A DNA stretch of 64,000 bases from the NCBI GenBank assembly GCA_022778805.1, contig JALFSN010000008.1:186001-250000 (forward strand). The letters are read 5' to 3'. The notes beneath the pieces were generated by a model, which was given only the letters and a program-made list of their open reading frames with translations, was not told the origin of the DNA and did not search any database. This DNA comes from Arcanobacterium sp. (GTDB taxonomy: Bacteria; Actinomycetota; Actinomycetes; Actinomycetales; Actinomycetaceae). Both the position numbers and the translations under genes were made by a program. This document shows positions 35,321 to 45,052 of the stretch, piece by piece (the stretch's first letter is position 1; every line of letters starts with the position of its first letter).

Positions 35321-36613
35321 GTGTACGTTCGTTTTCCTACCGTCATCGTCTCTATGCTGGGCGTTCTCGTCGCTCTACTCACAAGTTCGCTGGCTGCACT
35401 GGCGCTTTTTGAGCTCCTGCTGCTGCTCGCGTGTGTGAGTGACGCCGCTCTGGCTCCCTCTCCGCGCAAGCTCACTTTTCAGCGAGAGGCAGCCGCCTCT
35501 ACCCGAGTGCATACAGCCCTCGAACAAACATTCATTCTCAGCAATACATCTGGCCGCCGAATGCGTGGCCAGTGGCGCGATGCCTGGCCTCCCTCCGCAG
35601 CAGTCACTCCCAGTCGGCACAGCTTTGATCTAGCTCCTGGCGCTAGCATTACCACTACGTCCACTATCACGCCGCTCAGACGCGGCACCCGAAAATCTGA
35701 GCACGTGACGGTGCGCATACGCGGCCCACTCGGACTTGCTGGCCGCCAGCATTCGCGCCCAACGCTGTGGGAGGTGCGGGTACTTCCGCCGTTTACCTCA
35801 CGCCGTCACCTACCTGCTCGCGTGGCTCAGCTCAGAGAGCTAGAGGGCCGCGCACTACTACTCACGCGTGGCCAAGGCACCGAATTCGATTCGCTGCGCG
35901 AATACGTGGCTGGTGACGACGTACGCGCCATTGACTGGCGCTCCACGGCGCGCCTCGGCACCACCGTGGTGCGCACCTGGCGGCCAGAACGCGATCGCCG
36001 CGTGATTATCGTGACCGATTCTGGCCGCGGCGGCGCTTTACGAATTGGGGAAAATCCTGCATTCGACGCCTATATTGAGACGAGTCTACTGATGGCCGCG
36101 CTCGCCGGACGTGCCGGAGATCGCGTGCACGTTATCACCCTGGATGCACATGTGCGTTCGGTCTTGACTGATTCTCGCGGAACGAGAATTATTAACCGCT
36201 TGGGAGAGGCGTTCGCAGACGTCGAACCCAGCCTAGACGCCACTGACTGGCAGCTGGCAGCGAGCGAGATTGACCGTTTCACCCGCCAGCGTTCGCTGGT
36301 GGTGCTGCTCACCACGGTTGGGCTCTCCTCTATCAGCGACGGGCTGCTCGACATTCTCCCCAAGCTCTCATTGCGACACACGGTATTGATCGGCTCGGTG
36401 CAGCGAGCTAAGGCAGATCTTTCTCCCACCCCGAGCGAGAGTGCTCTCCAAGCCTTTCAAACAGCCGCCGACGCCCGCTCCGAATTGGAGACAACAGCGG
36501 TCATTCGCAGTATCCAGCAGCTTGGCGCCACCGTGGTGCAAGCCGACGCCGACGAGTTGCCGCCAGCTATCGCTGACGCCTACATTGAACTCAAGGCTCA
36601 CGGGAAACTCTGA
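35321..36613 (+). CDS. DUF58 domain protein (von Willebrand-like)
   Basis: This 430-residue protein has one or two membrane helices at about residues 4-38 and a DUF58 region with EYVAGDDVRAIDWRSTAR followed by TTVVRTWRPERDRRVIIV and the metal-site-like TDSGRGG. This is the usual GDDxRxIDWxxxAR...ER signature, with a von Willebrand factor A-like fold downstream. The protein is expected to be a client or partner of the MoxR ATPase 16 bp upstream. The assigned start is GTG at 35321 without a clear ribosome-binding site; the start may lie further downstream, such as the ATG at 35354. Confidence 0.86.
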   Translation: MYVRFPTVIVSMLGVLVALLTSSLAALALFELLLLLACVSDAALAPSPRKLTFQREAAASTRVHTALEQTFILSNTSGRRMRGQWRDAWPPSAAVTPSRHSFDLAPGASITTTSTITPLRRGTRKSEHVTVRIRGPLGLAGRQHSRPTLWEVRVLPPFTSRRHLPARVAQLRELEGRALLLTRGQGTEFDSLREYVAGDDVRAIDWRSTARLGTTVVRTWRPERDRRVIIVTDSGRGGALRIGENPAFDAYIETSLLMAALAGRAGDRVHVITLDAHVRSVLTDSRGTRIINRLGEAFADVEPSLDATDWQLAASEIDRFTRQRSLVVLLTTVGLSSISDGLLDILPKLSLRHTVLIGSVQRAKADLSPTPSESALQAFQTAADARSELETTAVIRSIQQLGATVVQADADELPPAIADAYIELKAHGKL

Positions 36614-36691
36614 TCTCCTTCGCTCTAGTAGCTCGCTCTAGATCCTCGCTAGTAGCTCGCTTCCTTACCCAGAGCGAGGCGGGGCGGATCG

Positions 36692-37684
36692 TCACTGTGC
36701 ATATTCGATATGCCAGCCCACAGAGCTATCGTCAGTCTCGCTGCCGTCAAGTCGCGCGGCTCGCTTTCCCAGAATCATAACCCACGCCCAAAATCCGGCA
36801 AGTGCCACTGTGCCAATGGCGATTTTAGCCCACCATGGCAGCGCAGATGGAGTGATAAATCCTTCGATTAATCCGGAAATAAAGAGCACAAACACCAAGC
36901 CGAGAGCCACCATGACGGTGTGCCGCCCCTCTCGCCCGAGACTCGCCACCCGCGGGAAAGCCTCCGGATGCACTAGCGCCCAAAAAATTCGCAATCCAGC
37001 AGCGCCGGCAGCGAAGATCGCCGTCAGCTCCAGCAATCCATGCGGCGTAATCAATTGGAAGAAGATACCTAGATCACCAAAACGCGCCATGATTGCACCC
37101 GTCTGCCCCAGGCCAACCATATTGTGAGCGAGCACAACAATCGGATAGACGCCCGTGAATCCCCCAGCCACGCATTGCAGAGCGATCCAGGCATTGTTGC
37201 TCCACACCATCATGGAAAAATCAGAGTGCGCATTCTCTGTGTAATACGCTTCAAACGCCTGCTTAGCATATGCTTGCTGCGTTGAATACGATCCCAATGT
37301 ATCAATCAAATTCGGACTGAACGAGTACAGCGCCAGCACGACAGCTCCCACAGCCATGCTGGCAGCAGTCACTGCCCATATCCAACGGCGGATTCGGTAA
37401 AACGAAAATGGCAAGATCACCGTAAAAAATCGCACGACCGCCACCCACGGAGAGATCGGCTCCGCCGTAATCCGCGAGCGCGCCCTGCTCAACGCCACCG
37501 ACATACGCAATACGACGTCAGGATCGGGAGCTTTCGTGCGGATGACCGCCAGTTCTCCAGCCACACGTTGATAGAGCTGAATGAGTTCATCACTCTCTAT
37601 GCCGCTGAGCCGGCGCTGTTTCGCAAGTTTTTCTAGACGCACCCACTCGTCATTGTGAGCCTTTGCGTATGCTAGTGAATCCAT
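36692..37684 (-). CDS. SpoIIM-family (DUF95) membrane protein
   Basis: This 330-residue protein belongs to the stage II sporulation protein M family. It has a cytoplasmic helical N-terminus (DSLAYAKAHNDEWVRLEKLA, about 90 residues) and then five or six transmembrane helices with the typical segment FFQLITPHGLLELTAIFAAGAAGL. Sporulation is not implied: actinobacteria carry this gene next to RDD and MoxR-cluster genes. It is convergent with the DUF58 gene (78-bp spacer with a 13-bp repeat, CTAGTAGCTCGCT, at 36625 and 36649) and divergent from the RDD gene. Confidence 0.88.
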   Translation of the reverse strand: MDSLAYAKAHNDEWVRLEKLAKQRRLSGIESDELIQLYQRVAGELAVIRTKAPDPDVVLRMSVALSRARSRITAEPISPWVAVVRFFTVILPFSFYRIRRWIWAVTAASMAVGAVVLALYSFSPNLIDTLGSYSTQQAYAKQAFEAYYTENAHSDFSMMVWSNNAWIALQCVAGGFTGVYPIVVLAHNMVGLGQTGAIMARFGDLGIFFQLITPHGLLELTAIFAAGAAGLRIFWALVHPEAFPRVASLGREGRHTVMVALGLVFVLFISGLIEGFITPSALPWWAKIAIGTVALAGFWAWVMILGKRAARLDGSETDDSSVGWHIEYAQ

Positions 37685-37799
37685 AAGTCCAACTGTGCCA
37701 CAGAGAGTGGCTCCCGCGCAGGTGCCGCCGAGGATTCTCGCACCCTCTGCACTAGAGATACACTACCGATGGTCTCCGCTTATCGCATAGGCTTAGCAT

Positions 37800-38666
37800 G
37801 TGGTAAGGAATCTAGATCAATTCGAGCAGCTGAAAGCCCGCGGATACCTCGGCGAGGAAATAGTCATCGGCGAGGGAGTGGCTCTTGACTTGCCGGCAGC
37901 TACGGCAGCTTCGCGAGCATTAGCTGGCGCCATTGACTGGATTATTTTCATGGTTGGAATGGGCATTAGCTTTTTCTTCTTCATCCGCTACGCTAACGCC
38001 TTCTTCCTCAGTCCAGCCGTTATCCGCGTCGCTCTCATTGGAATTTTGGCGCTGTGGGTGTGGCTCATCCCTGCTCTCACATGTGGACTTACGCGCGGTT
38101 CTTCAGTGGGGAAGTTCATTACTCGCACTAGAGTCGTGCGCGCTGACGGCGGTATCATCACCTTTCGCCACGCTTTTATCCGTGCCACTATCGGCATCTT
38201 TGAAGTGTATATGCTTCAGGGAGTACCCGCTTTTATCGCTATTGTCTTCTCTAAGCGAGGGCAACGATTTGGGGATATGCTCGCCGATACGTACGTAGTG
38301 CGGTGGCCGAAACGCCGCTCGTTTGAACTCGATATCCCCATGCCAGATTCGATGCAGGCATGGGCACGTACCGCTCACACTCACGACGTGCCCGGCGGCC
38401 TCTTACTCAATATCGTGAGCCATTTCAAGGCGATTCCAACGCTCACCGACCAAGCTCGCCAGCAACAAGCACGGCTGCTCGCCGCTGCGGCAGAACAGTA
38501 CGTGAGTCCTGCCCCTCCCTGGGGCACGCCACCCGAAGATTTTTTGGCAGCACTGCTGGTGATTCGCAATCACGTAGAATTTACCCGTTCACAGCTCTCA
38601 CGAGAGCGCCAGAGACGCGCCCTCACCGCCGTCAATCGCCTGCCCTATCAGCCAGCAGTGCGATAA
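37800..38666 (+). CDS. RDD-family membrane protein
   Basis: This 288-residue protein has an RDD domain. ASRALAGAIDWIIFMVG is the Arg/Asp-containing first helix. A further helix, TCGLTRGSSVGKFITRTRVVRADGG, contains the conserved RG-GK segment read in part, and KRGQRFGDMLADTYVVRW carries the second Asp. A cytoplasmic tail of about 110 residues with Arg-rich segments follows. RDD proteins are integral membrane proteins of mostly unknown function; a transport role has been proposed for some. The GTG at 37800 has no obvious ribosome-binding site, so the transcript may be leaderless. It is divergent from the SpoIIM-like gene. Confidence 0.84.
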   Translation: MVRNLDQFEQLKARGYLGEEIVIGEGVALDLPAATAASRALAGAIDWIIFMVGMGISFFFFIRYANAFFLSPAVIRVALIGILALWVWLIPALTCGLTRGSSVGKFITRTRVVRADGGIITFRHAFIRATIGIFEVYMLQGVPAFIAIVFSKRGQRFGDMLADTYVVRWPKRRSFELDIPMPDSMQAWARTAHTHDVPGGLLLNIVSHFKAIPTLTDQARQQQARLLAAAAEQYVSPAPPWGTPPEDFLAALLVIRNHVEFTRSQLSRERQRRALTAVNRLPYQPAVR

Positions 38667-38832
38667 GTGCTGCTGGCGTAGCTGATCGCCTTGTCCTCGC
38701 CGCACATTAATCCGGCGCGCTTTATTCTCGCGTTTGAGCCTGCCTCATTTTTGTTCCGCCTCTTCTGCCCTGTGCCCGCTTTGCTCTGAATCCTCCGCCC
38801 GCAGCTCACGCTAAGCATCGCCTGCCATCTTC

Positions 38833-39309
38833 TCAGTCTGGCTCTCCTTGCGCTCCTCCCTCAATGACGGTGAGCCGTGGGCGCATCGGAGGAAGTGATA
38901 CGTGAGATATCCACGGATTTGGCGGCATACCAGTATTCGAGCCGCCACCGTTTCTATCCTGCCCGCCACCCTGAGCGCTCCTTTTGCGCTTGGGGCTCTG
39001 CCGAGCAGCTTTTTCTGCTTCGCTCAACGCATCGACGAGCGCCGTAAGATTCTGACTATCTGATTGGCTATCTTGCGATAACGCCCCAGCTGCCGCGCTA
39101 TCTTCTAGCTCTGTCTGGAGCCGTACTAGCTCCCATCCCACAGGCACTGTGACGGTCTGAGCGTGTTGTTCACACAAATCCAACGCTCCTGGAAGCGGCT
39201 GTGGAGCAAGTGACCCTAGCACGGCAATGGCTCCTCGATAGTCAAACGTCATCGTGGCAATAGCCGGCTGTGTACAACGTGCGCGGGAGCACCTGCGGAT
39301 TTCACTCAT
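38833..39309 (-). CDS. DUF3499 family protein
   Basis: This 158-residue protein has a zinc-ribbon-like N-terminus with CSRARCTQPAIATMTFDYRG and LCEQHA, three cysteines and a histidine that could hold a metal. The typical ending of the DUF3499 domain, VPVGWELVRL, is at about residue 65. The rest is a low-complexity linker and a Gly/Asn/Pro-rich tail. The family is found in actinobacteria close to whiB and a zincin-like protein gene, as here. Function is unknown. It is the last gene of the leftward whiB cluster and is convergent with the RDD gene. Confidence 0.88.
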   Translation of the reverse strand: MSEIRRCSRARCTQPAIATMTFDYRGAIAVLGSLAPQPLPGALDLCEQHAQTVTVPVGWELVRLQTELEDSAAAGALSQDSQSDSQNLTALVDALSEAEKAARQSPKRKRSAQGGGQDRNGGGSNTGMPPNPWISHVSLPPMRPRLTVIEGGAQGEPD

Positions 39310-39359
39310 GAAGCAAAAGTAGCACTAAATGCACGCTCCTGTTTAGCGGGGAGATAGAT

Positions 39360-39788
39360 CTAACGAGGAGACATGTAATCAATATCTTCTGGATATTCCC
39401 CTAAGGCACTAGCGAGATGATTCGTGACGACTTCGTGAATAAACATCCGCGCAGAGGGATGCCGATTCGCCTCTTCCAGAATCGGCATCCGATAAAAAAT
39501 AATGCGCGCTTCTAGCTTCGATGGACGTTCAAAAGGAATCACTCTGCCGAGGGGCACTCCTTCCTCCCACGGAGCTGGATCGGAGTGCGGCACATCGATG
39601 ACGGCGAAGTCAAAGCGATCCATCTTCTCTCCGAGATAACGCCTAAACGTTCCTAAATCCCACGCGATCACATCGTCAAACATCTGAGCACGCGTACGCC
39701 AGGCAGGCAGAGACTGGGGCAACGTCGGGCCTCGCATTCCACGCCCGTGGCGGTCTCTGCGCACTCTGTATGTCTGATGTCTAGCCAC
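39360..39788 (-). CDS. Zincin-like metallopeptidase family protein with degenerate HExxH
   Basis: The 142-residue protein resembles the minigluzincin-like family usually found between DUF3499 and DUF5719 genes in actinobacteria. The conserved block FAVIDVPHSDPAPWEEGVPL is followed by RIIFYRMPI and the C-terminal helix MFIHEVVTNHLASALG. In active members this helix has HExxH; here it reads HEVVTNH, so the second histidine is displaced by two residues and the metal site is probably lost or altered. Mycobacterial homologs are also divergent. It lies 50 bp upstream of the DUF3499 gene on the same strand. Confidence 0.82.
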   Translation of the reverse strand: MARHQTYRVRRDRHGRGMRGPTLPQSLPAWRTRAQMFDDVIAWDLGTFRRYLGEKMDRFDFAVIDVPHSDPAPWEEGVPLGRVIPFERPSKLEARIIFYRMPILEEANRHPSARMFIHEVVTNHLASALGEYPEDIDYMSPR

Positions 39789-39844
39789 GAAAATACGCCA
39801 TCCTATCTGCTGTATTTACGCTAACCACTGTCCACCGTCTGCTG

Positions 39845-41473
39845 TCAGTTGGCAAACAGTACTCGTGTGGTTGAGGTATTGGCTCCAGTCTGGCTCAGCG
39901 GAGCCCACGCTATTCCTACCCCATTACCGAGGTCAGCCTGCCCAGATATTGCAGCATACACAGGAGCTGCCGAATTGACGCTGACGTAGGCAGTGCCAGA
40001 TGGCAGAGCCACCGCTACAGTCCCTTTCGCACTCACTTTTTTCTCAGCTATCTGCTTACCTTTGGCATCAAAGGCTTTCCAAGTAAATGCAGCTTCTCGC
40101 ACCTGATTTGTATTGAGCGCCGGAACGACGACTAGTTGCGCTGTGCCAATACCAACAGCTGCGCCGGCGTTCGTCACCGTCCCTTGACTGGCGAGCCACG
40201 CCACATCTTTCCCCGCCGCACCCGCATCGTAGCGGACAAATGCCCCAGCAGCTACCGGCCCATCTGCACTCACTCGTACGGCATACGCACCTGGTTGGAC
40301 GCCGTCAAGACTCAACTCCAGTACCCCACCGGAGATCAGCTTGACATTGCTTCCCCCGCTCAATGCGCGAGCTTTCCCATCTGCTCCTATGAGCTCCACG
40401 GAAGCAATCAGCATCTGATCACTCGGATTGACGATGCGCACGCCAGCTTTCACAGCCGAATCAACCAACGCCGATTTTCCAGTCTCCGTGGCAGATTTAA
40501 TACCTCCGAGATTCACGTTCCCCGCTGGCAAAACGAGCCCTGGAATCACCACGGAACGCCCCTCACGGCCAGCACTGATCATATCGATGCCAGCCGGCGT
40601 GAAACCGGACAGTGTATTTGTCTGCAAAGCCGCAGTAAATTGTCCCGCCTCAGCAGCGAGGAAAAAAGCGATAGTATCGTCGTCATTCACGAGTCCATCG
40701 AGCGAAATCGACCGAATTGTCTGCGGAGGTAGCGCCACGAGCGAACTCGTTCCTAGGGAGGCTTCACCAAGCGATGTGAAGGCTCGAATTTTCACCTGCA
40801 CACTCGTGAGAGTGGGATTAGAGAGCACCAACCTGTTGGATGTGCCAACGGTACTGGCGCTACCCACAAGCCACAGTGAATTGGTTGGCCACGCGCACGG
40901 CACATATGCGAGGCCGCGCAGATCTCCAGCGCTGGCCACATGTGCAGTCCCTCCCATGAGTAGGGCTTCCTGCCCAGCCGCACGATTGATGGATGCCGCA
41001 CCCGTGAGAGCTGCCGTACCCAGGCCAGTCTTACTCGTGAAAGCTCCATCAATCACAGCCGTCGTGACGGCGTTACCCGTGTCGCGTCCAGCACTGCCGA
41101 CACTTGTCGATCCATTCGCACCACTGGAGCCACCTGCAGTTGCTTTCGCTGGAGTTTTCCCCGTCAGCGTCTGCCAGCGCGTCAGTGCCACAGCCGGAGT
41201 CACACCGGTGAGCAGAGCACCTGAAAATGAACGAATCTTCTCATCGGCCTGAGCCACGTTGACTCCAGTGGCCACTGAGCGCTCGATGCCGCCAAGGCAC
41301 ACCATCGCTGCTCGCCCTTCGCTTGAACTCACTGCTCCGGCATTGAGCGCCATCTCAGGACGAGCCAGATCAGAATCCGGCAGCAGCAAACCTGCCAGCC
41401 CCACTCCCGCAGCCAGACTGAGCGCCAGTACGCCAGTGACAACAGCACCGACTGCACGCTTCACTCCGCTCAT
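39845..41473 (-). CDS. DUF5719 family secreted/membrane-anchored protein
   Basis: This 542-residue protein has an N-terminal transmembrane anchor (about residues 7-30) and a large extracellular part rich in Ala, Gly, Thr and Val with beta-strand-like repeats: VRIVNPSDQMLIASVELIG, LELSLDGVQPGAYAVRV and others. The fold suggests tandem immunoglobulin-like or jelly-roll repeats. Cysteines are few. DUF5719 is found directly after the large glycosyltransferase in actinobacteria, and here the start overlaps the glycosyltransferase stop by four bases (ATGA), so the two are translationally coupled. The role, probably in cell envelope assembly, is inferred from context. Confidence 0.82.
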   Translation of the reverse strand: MSGVKRAVGAVVTGVLALSLAAGVGLAGLLLPDSDLARPEMALNAGAVSSSEGRAAMVCLGGIERSVATGVNVAQADEKIRSFSGALLTGVTPAVALTRWQTLTGKTPAKATAGGSSGANGSTSVGSAGRDTGNAVTTAVIDGAFTSKTGLGTAALTGAASINRAAGQEALLMGGTAHVASAGDLRGLAYVPCAWPTNSLWLVGSASTVGTSNRLVLSNPTLTSVQVKIRAFTSLGEASLGTSSLVALPPQTIRSISLDGLVNDDDTIAFFLAAEAGQFTAALQTNTLSGFTPAGIDMISAGREGRSVVIPGLVLPAGNVNLGGIKSATETGKSALVDSAVKAGVRIVNPSDQMLIASVELIGADGKARALSGGSNVKLISGGVLELSLDGVQPGAYAVRVSADGPVAAGAFVRYDAGAAGKDVAWLASQGTVTNAGAAVGIGTAQLVVVPALNTNQVREAAFTWKAFDAKGKQIAEKKVSAKGTVAVALPSGTAYVSVNSAAPVYAAISGQADLGNGVGIAWAPLSQTGANTSTTRVLFAN

Positions 41474-44400
41474 GCCACGTCCTCCTTACGTGGGCGCAGT
41501 GGCATGGCAGCTACCAGCCCAACGAGCAGCGTCACAGCAGCACAACCCAGCGCACCCCACAGTAGCCAATCCCTGCGCCACAGGGTGATCTCTCCACCAG
41601 CACCTGCTGGAATCGTCCAGGCATTCGCCCAGACGGGCACGCCAGCAGCGGCCTTGCTCTGCGGATCCACAGGAGTCAGGGCGCGGCCATCCAGATGTGC
41701 TCGCCACGCGCCATCAGAGCGCTCCGCCAGCACCAGCATTCGCTCTCCCGATGAGCCGGCGAGCGTATCGTGAGCGTCCCAATCGTCAGAATCTAGCGTC
41801 TGCCACAAGCCAGATTCTGTATCAACCACCCGCAGACGCGCCGGATTTTGAGTGCTGCTGGTAGCGTTCGGAGCGCTGACACGCCAGAAAGCACCAGTTT
41901 CATTCTGCGTCACATACTCTAATCCAGGCACAGCATTGAGATCAGCGATGAGCTGCAAACGTGCCTGTGAATCGGTAGACTCCCGCTGCGGTACCACGAG
42001 TACCACGGAAATGGCGTGTTCTCCCAGAGTTTTAGCCACATCTTGCCCTGCGGCTGGCACATTTGCCAGCGCCGTAGAGAGATCCTGCTCGGCATCATCG
42101 AAATGCTCAGCAGCTTTCTCATCGGCAGCTACAGCCCATCCACGCCGAACGGGATACACAGAGCTGACGCGATTAGCTCCGCGAACCATCGTGTATTCGT
42201 GCAGCTGCATTCCTGAACTGCGCCATATCTCCACTTCTACGCCATTAGCCGTGGCATGCAGTGCCAACGTTCGGGAACGATCTGCAGATGTTTGATTCGT
42301 AATGGCGAGCGCTGGAGCGAGCGCGGACGGCTCACCATTGAGCACCTGCCGAGACGAGATGAATTCACTTCCAGCCCACCATCCGCCAATGGTCAGCGCG
42401 CTTGCACAGAGTACAGCTGCCAAAGCTCGGTAAGCAAAGCCCTGCGGATGAGCATGGATGAGACGCTGTATATGCCCCTGCGATTCACCGCCTGTGGGAG
42501 TGGATGTAGTGGCATCGGATGCAGCAGCTGAGCTGGCACAGCCATCACCGCTGATAGAATCAGCTGCGTCGGTCACGTTGGCTGAGCTGGCAAAGCCAGC
42601 TGAGTGAGCTGTGTCGGCAGAATCAGCTGAGTGAGCCGCATCAGCTGAGTTGGCACGGCTGACAGAGCCATCACTGCCAGCGGATTCGTCTGAGCCAGTG
42701 ACGCCGGCAGAATCACTCGCAGCTGCCACGCGAGCACCAGCCCGACGCATTCGCGCACTACCGCTGGCGAGAGCCATGATAATTCCAAGCCATGCCAGTG
42801 AGAATCCAACGCCGTGCCAGGCTGCCACTGGCATAAATTGGCCAGCTTCAACTGCCACATTCACTGGCAGAAATGGACTGATGACCGCCAGCGCCATCCC
42901 TGCGCTCACGAGCAGCCAGCCAAACTTTGTTGGCTTGCCCGAACGCGGATGCACGACGAGCAGGGCGGCCAGCATCACGATCAGCAGTAGCGGCACAAAG
43001 AGCAGCCAGTCGAGATCGGGGGCAGTGATATGAAAAGAGCGCGTGGTGAAACCGGTGAGAATCTGGCGCGGCTCTAAAATGCCCGCCACAGGCACACCTG
43101 GCTCGGACATGAAGAAAGCCAGCCATGCTCTCCAATCAAGACGAAGATGTAGCAAAGCCGGAATGCTCACAGCAACCGCAGGCACGGGCACCCACAGCCA
43201 CCGGAGCCTCTCAGAACGAGCACACAGCATGCAGACGAGTGCAAGCATGGCGGCAAGCAGCACAAAAATTGGCGCTGCGAGTGCGAGCATGGCAAAAACG
43301 ATCGAAGATAAGCCAATATGAATGTGAGCTCTACGGGTGCGCCGCACATCGTGCCCAGCTCTCTCGCGCCACGCGCCTACCACGGTGAAGAGGGCGAGCG
43401 GTAGCAACGTATGCACACTGGCAGCCGCCACTCTCCCCTGCGCGAGCGCCTCCAAAAATGAAGGGCTCACAATCCACAGCAGAGAAAGCATCACGCGCAT
43501 GCCAGCAGCCAACGTGAAACGCCCGATGGCAAGATATGCGATGCCGGCGGCCGCGACGGGCGCGACGTACAGCCACAGCGTGAGCACCTGCCCGAGGGTG
43601 AGTCCCCACGGCGCTCCTATGAGCAACACCGGTAGCCACGCCAACCAATACAGGTCTATCGTGCCGGCGACGCCGTCTGCACTCGTGAGCCAATCGTGAA
43701 GAGCTGTCTGCCACAGTCCCGCCGCAGTGAGGTGATCTGGCGCAAGTGCCCCACCAATGAGCGTACCGGCAGCGAAATTTTTCACGTTTATGCTCGCCGT
43801 CAGCGCTACTGCTATCAACGCCGTCACCAACGCCCCACGATAGGTACGTCTGCGGGCAGCACGCGCAGCTTTCAGTTCAAATATATCAACCTGCGTGACT
43901 GTGGCACTCTCATCTTCGTCCGCTAGCCGCAGCGTTCGCTTTGCCTCACGAATATCGCGGGAACTCGCTTCCAAAGCACGTAAAGAGCTTTGGTTACCCC
44001 CGATTTTCGCAATCGCTCTGCGCCCAGCCATCACGGCGCCAAGGGCTCCCACCGTGCGCACACCAGCACTTATCTCACCCCTGGCTCGCACGGAATCACG
44101 CCACACTAGCCGCACCACTGCGCGGGGAATCGCGCCGATCATGTAGCCCAGCCAGAGCGGTATCACGAGCAGTCGGGGAGCGGCCAGCAGCGCATTGAAA
44201 ATCTGCGCCCGACGCCGCGCCCCATAAGAGGCAGCTAAATCTGCCTCAGGCCGCAGCGACTGCCCATGATGCTCCAGAAGCGCCATCGGAGCAACGAGCA
44301 CACGATATCCAGCCAGATGCACTCTCCGAGAGAATTCAAGCCCATCTCCGAATGGACCCAGATTCGGATTGAATCCGCCAAGCTGCTCCCACAGGCTTGT

Positions 44401-45048
44401 GCGCACCAGCATTCCGGCGCTTCCCACTGCCAACACATCTTCACGGGCGTCAAACTGCCCTTGATCTCGCTCAGCTTCGCGCGTCTCCGGTACCCGCCGT
44501 GCCGAACGGGTGGCACGAATTCCCACTTCAGACACATAGTATGGATCGCTCGGGGTGGAGCGCGGAGCCACGTACTTGGGCCCTACCACACCGATCTTCG
44601 CCGATCGTTCAGCGACGGACAATAAGTTCTCCAGCGCAGTGGGCAGCGGGGTAGAATCTGCGTGCAAGAGCCACAGCCACTGCGTCTGCGCTGCGCACTG
44701 CCGAGCCTGCATCACGCCATGCTGAGTCTGAGCGGATGAACCGGCTGTGCTCTCGTCAGCATCACGTTTGCGAGCGAGAGTGACGGCGTCACCAAACGTA
44801 CGTGCATCCCCCACAGGGACGATCACGCAGCGGTTGCGGAAGTGTGCTGGCAGCCCTGCTTTTTCTAATGCATTTTGCGCGTCACGAGCTACCGGAACCG
44901 CCACAACAACGCGCTCTAGGGCCACACTTTGAGCAGCGAGACCTGCCAGGGTAGCAACGAGAAAGCTGACGTCAGCACCTGCCGCCACCACTACAGCGGC
45001 AACGCTATCGTGGTGTGCAACACGGAGTTTCTCCTGCCCGACTGGCAC
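41470..45048 (-). CDS. Large membrane glycosyltransferase (GT2 domain plus polytopic membrane domain)
   Basis: This protein of about 1192 residues joins an N-terminal GT2 domain (about residues 10-290, with VGPKYVAPRSTPSD and SAGMLVRTSLWEQLGGFNPNLGPFGD) to a long polytopic membrane part with at least 12 hydrophobic segments. A soluble C-terminal part ends in a final membrane helix and the basic PLRPRKEDVA. A Ser/Ala/Asp-rich insertion (42530-42720) interrupts the membrane part. The GTG at 45048 is preferred as start because it lies five bases after the whiB stop; the earlier in-frame ATG at 45132 would overlap whiB by 80 bases. The equivalent gene follows whiB2-like genes in other actinobacteria. 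It probably adds sugar to an envelope glycan; acceptor and donor are unknown. Confidence 0.84.
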   Translation of the reverse strand: MPVGQEKLRVAHHDSVAAVVVAAGADVSFLVATLAGLAAQSVALERVVVAVPVARDAQNALEKAGLPAHFRNRCVIVPVGDARTFGDAVTLARKRDADESTAGSSAQTQHGVMQARQCAAQTQWLWLLHADSTPLPTALENLLSVAERSAKIGVVGPKYVAPRSTPSDPYYVSEVGIRATRSARRVPETREAERDQGQFDAREDVLAVGSAGMLVRTSLWEQLGGFNPNLGPFGDGLEFSRRVHLAGYRVLVAPMALLEHHGQSLRPEADLAASYGARRRAQIFNALLAAPRLLVIPLWLGYMIGAIPRAVVRLVWRDSVRARGEISAGVRTVGALGAVMAGRRAIAKIGGNQSSLRALEASSRDIREAKRTLRLADEDESATVTQVDIFELKAARAARRRTYRGALVTALIAVALTASINVKNFAAGTLIGGALAPDHLTAAGLWQTALHDWLTSADGVAGTIDLYWLAWLPVLLIGAPWGLTLGQVLTLWLYVAPVAAAGIAYLAIGRFTLAAGMRVMLSLLWIVSPSFLEALAQGRVAAASVHTLLPLALFTVVGAWRERAGHDVRRTRRAHIHIGLSSIVFAMLALAAPIFVLLAAMLALVCMLCARSERLRWLWVPVPAVAVSIPALLHLRLDWRAWLAFFMSEPGVPVAGILEPRQILTGFTTRSFHITAPDLDWLLFVPLLLIVMLAALLVVHPRSGKPTKFGWLLVSAGMALAVISPFLPVNVAVEAGQFMPVAAWHGVGFSLAWLGIIMALASGSARMRRAGARVAAASDSAGVTGSDESAGSDGSVSRANSADAAHSADSADTAHSAGFASSANVTDAADSISGDGCASSAAASDATTSTPTGGESQGHIQRLIHAHPQGFAYRALAAVLCASALTIGGWWAGSEFISSRQVLNGEPSALAPALAITNQTSADRSRTLALHATANGVEVEIWRSSGMQLHEYTMVRGANRVSSVYPVRRGWAVAADEKAAEHFDDAEQDLSTALANVPAAGQDVAKTLGEHAISVVLVVPQRESTDSQARLQLIADLNAVPGLEYVTQNETGAFWRVSAPNATSSTQNPARLRVVDTESGLWQTLDSDDWDAHDTLAGSSGERMLVLAERSDGAWRAHLDGRALTPVDPQSKAAAGVPVWANAWTIPAGAGGEITLWRRDWLLWGALGCAAVTLLVGLVAAMPLRPRKEDVA
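42530..42720. repeat. Imperfect short tandem repeats encoding a Ser/Ala/Asp linker
   Basis: Variants of CAGCTGAGT/GGCA units recur in this stretch (for example GCTGAGCTGGCA, AGCTGAGTGAGC). On the coding strand they give runs such as SADAAHSADSADTAHSAG. The linker lies between membrane segments of the glycosyltransferase and is likely outside or in a loop; repeat slippage could change its length between strains. Confidence 0.6.
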
Positions 45049-45052
45049 GCGA

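Noticed and set aside
36692..37684. Sporulation function for the SpoIIM-like protein
   Set aside because: The family is widespread in non-sporulating actinobacteria next to RDD and MoxR-cluster genes.
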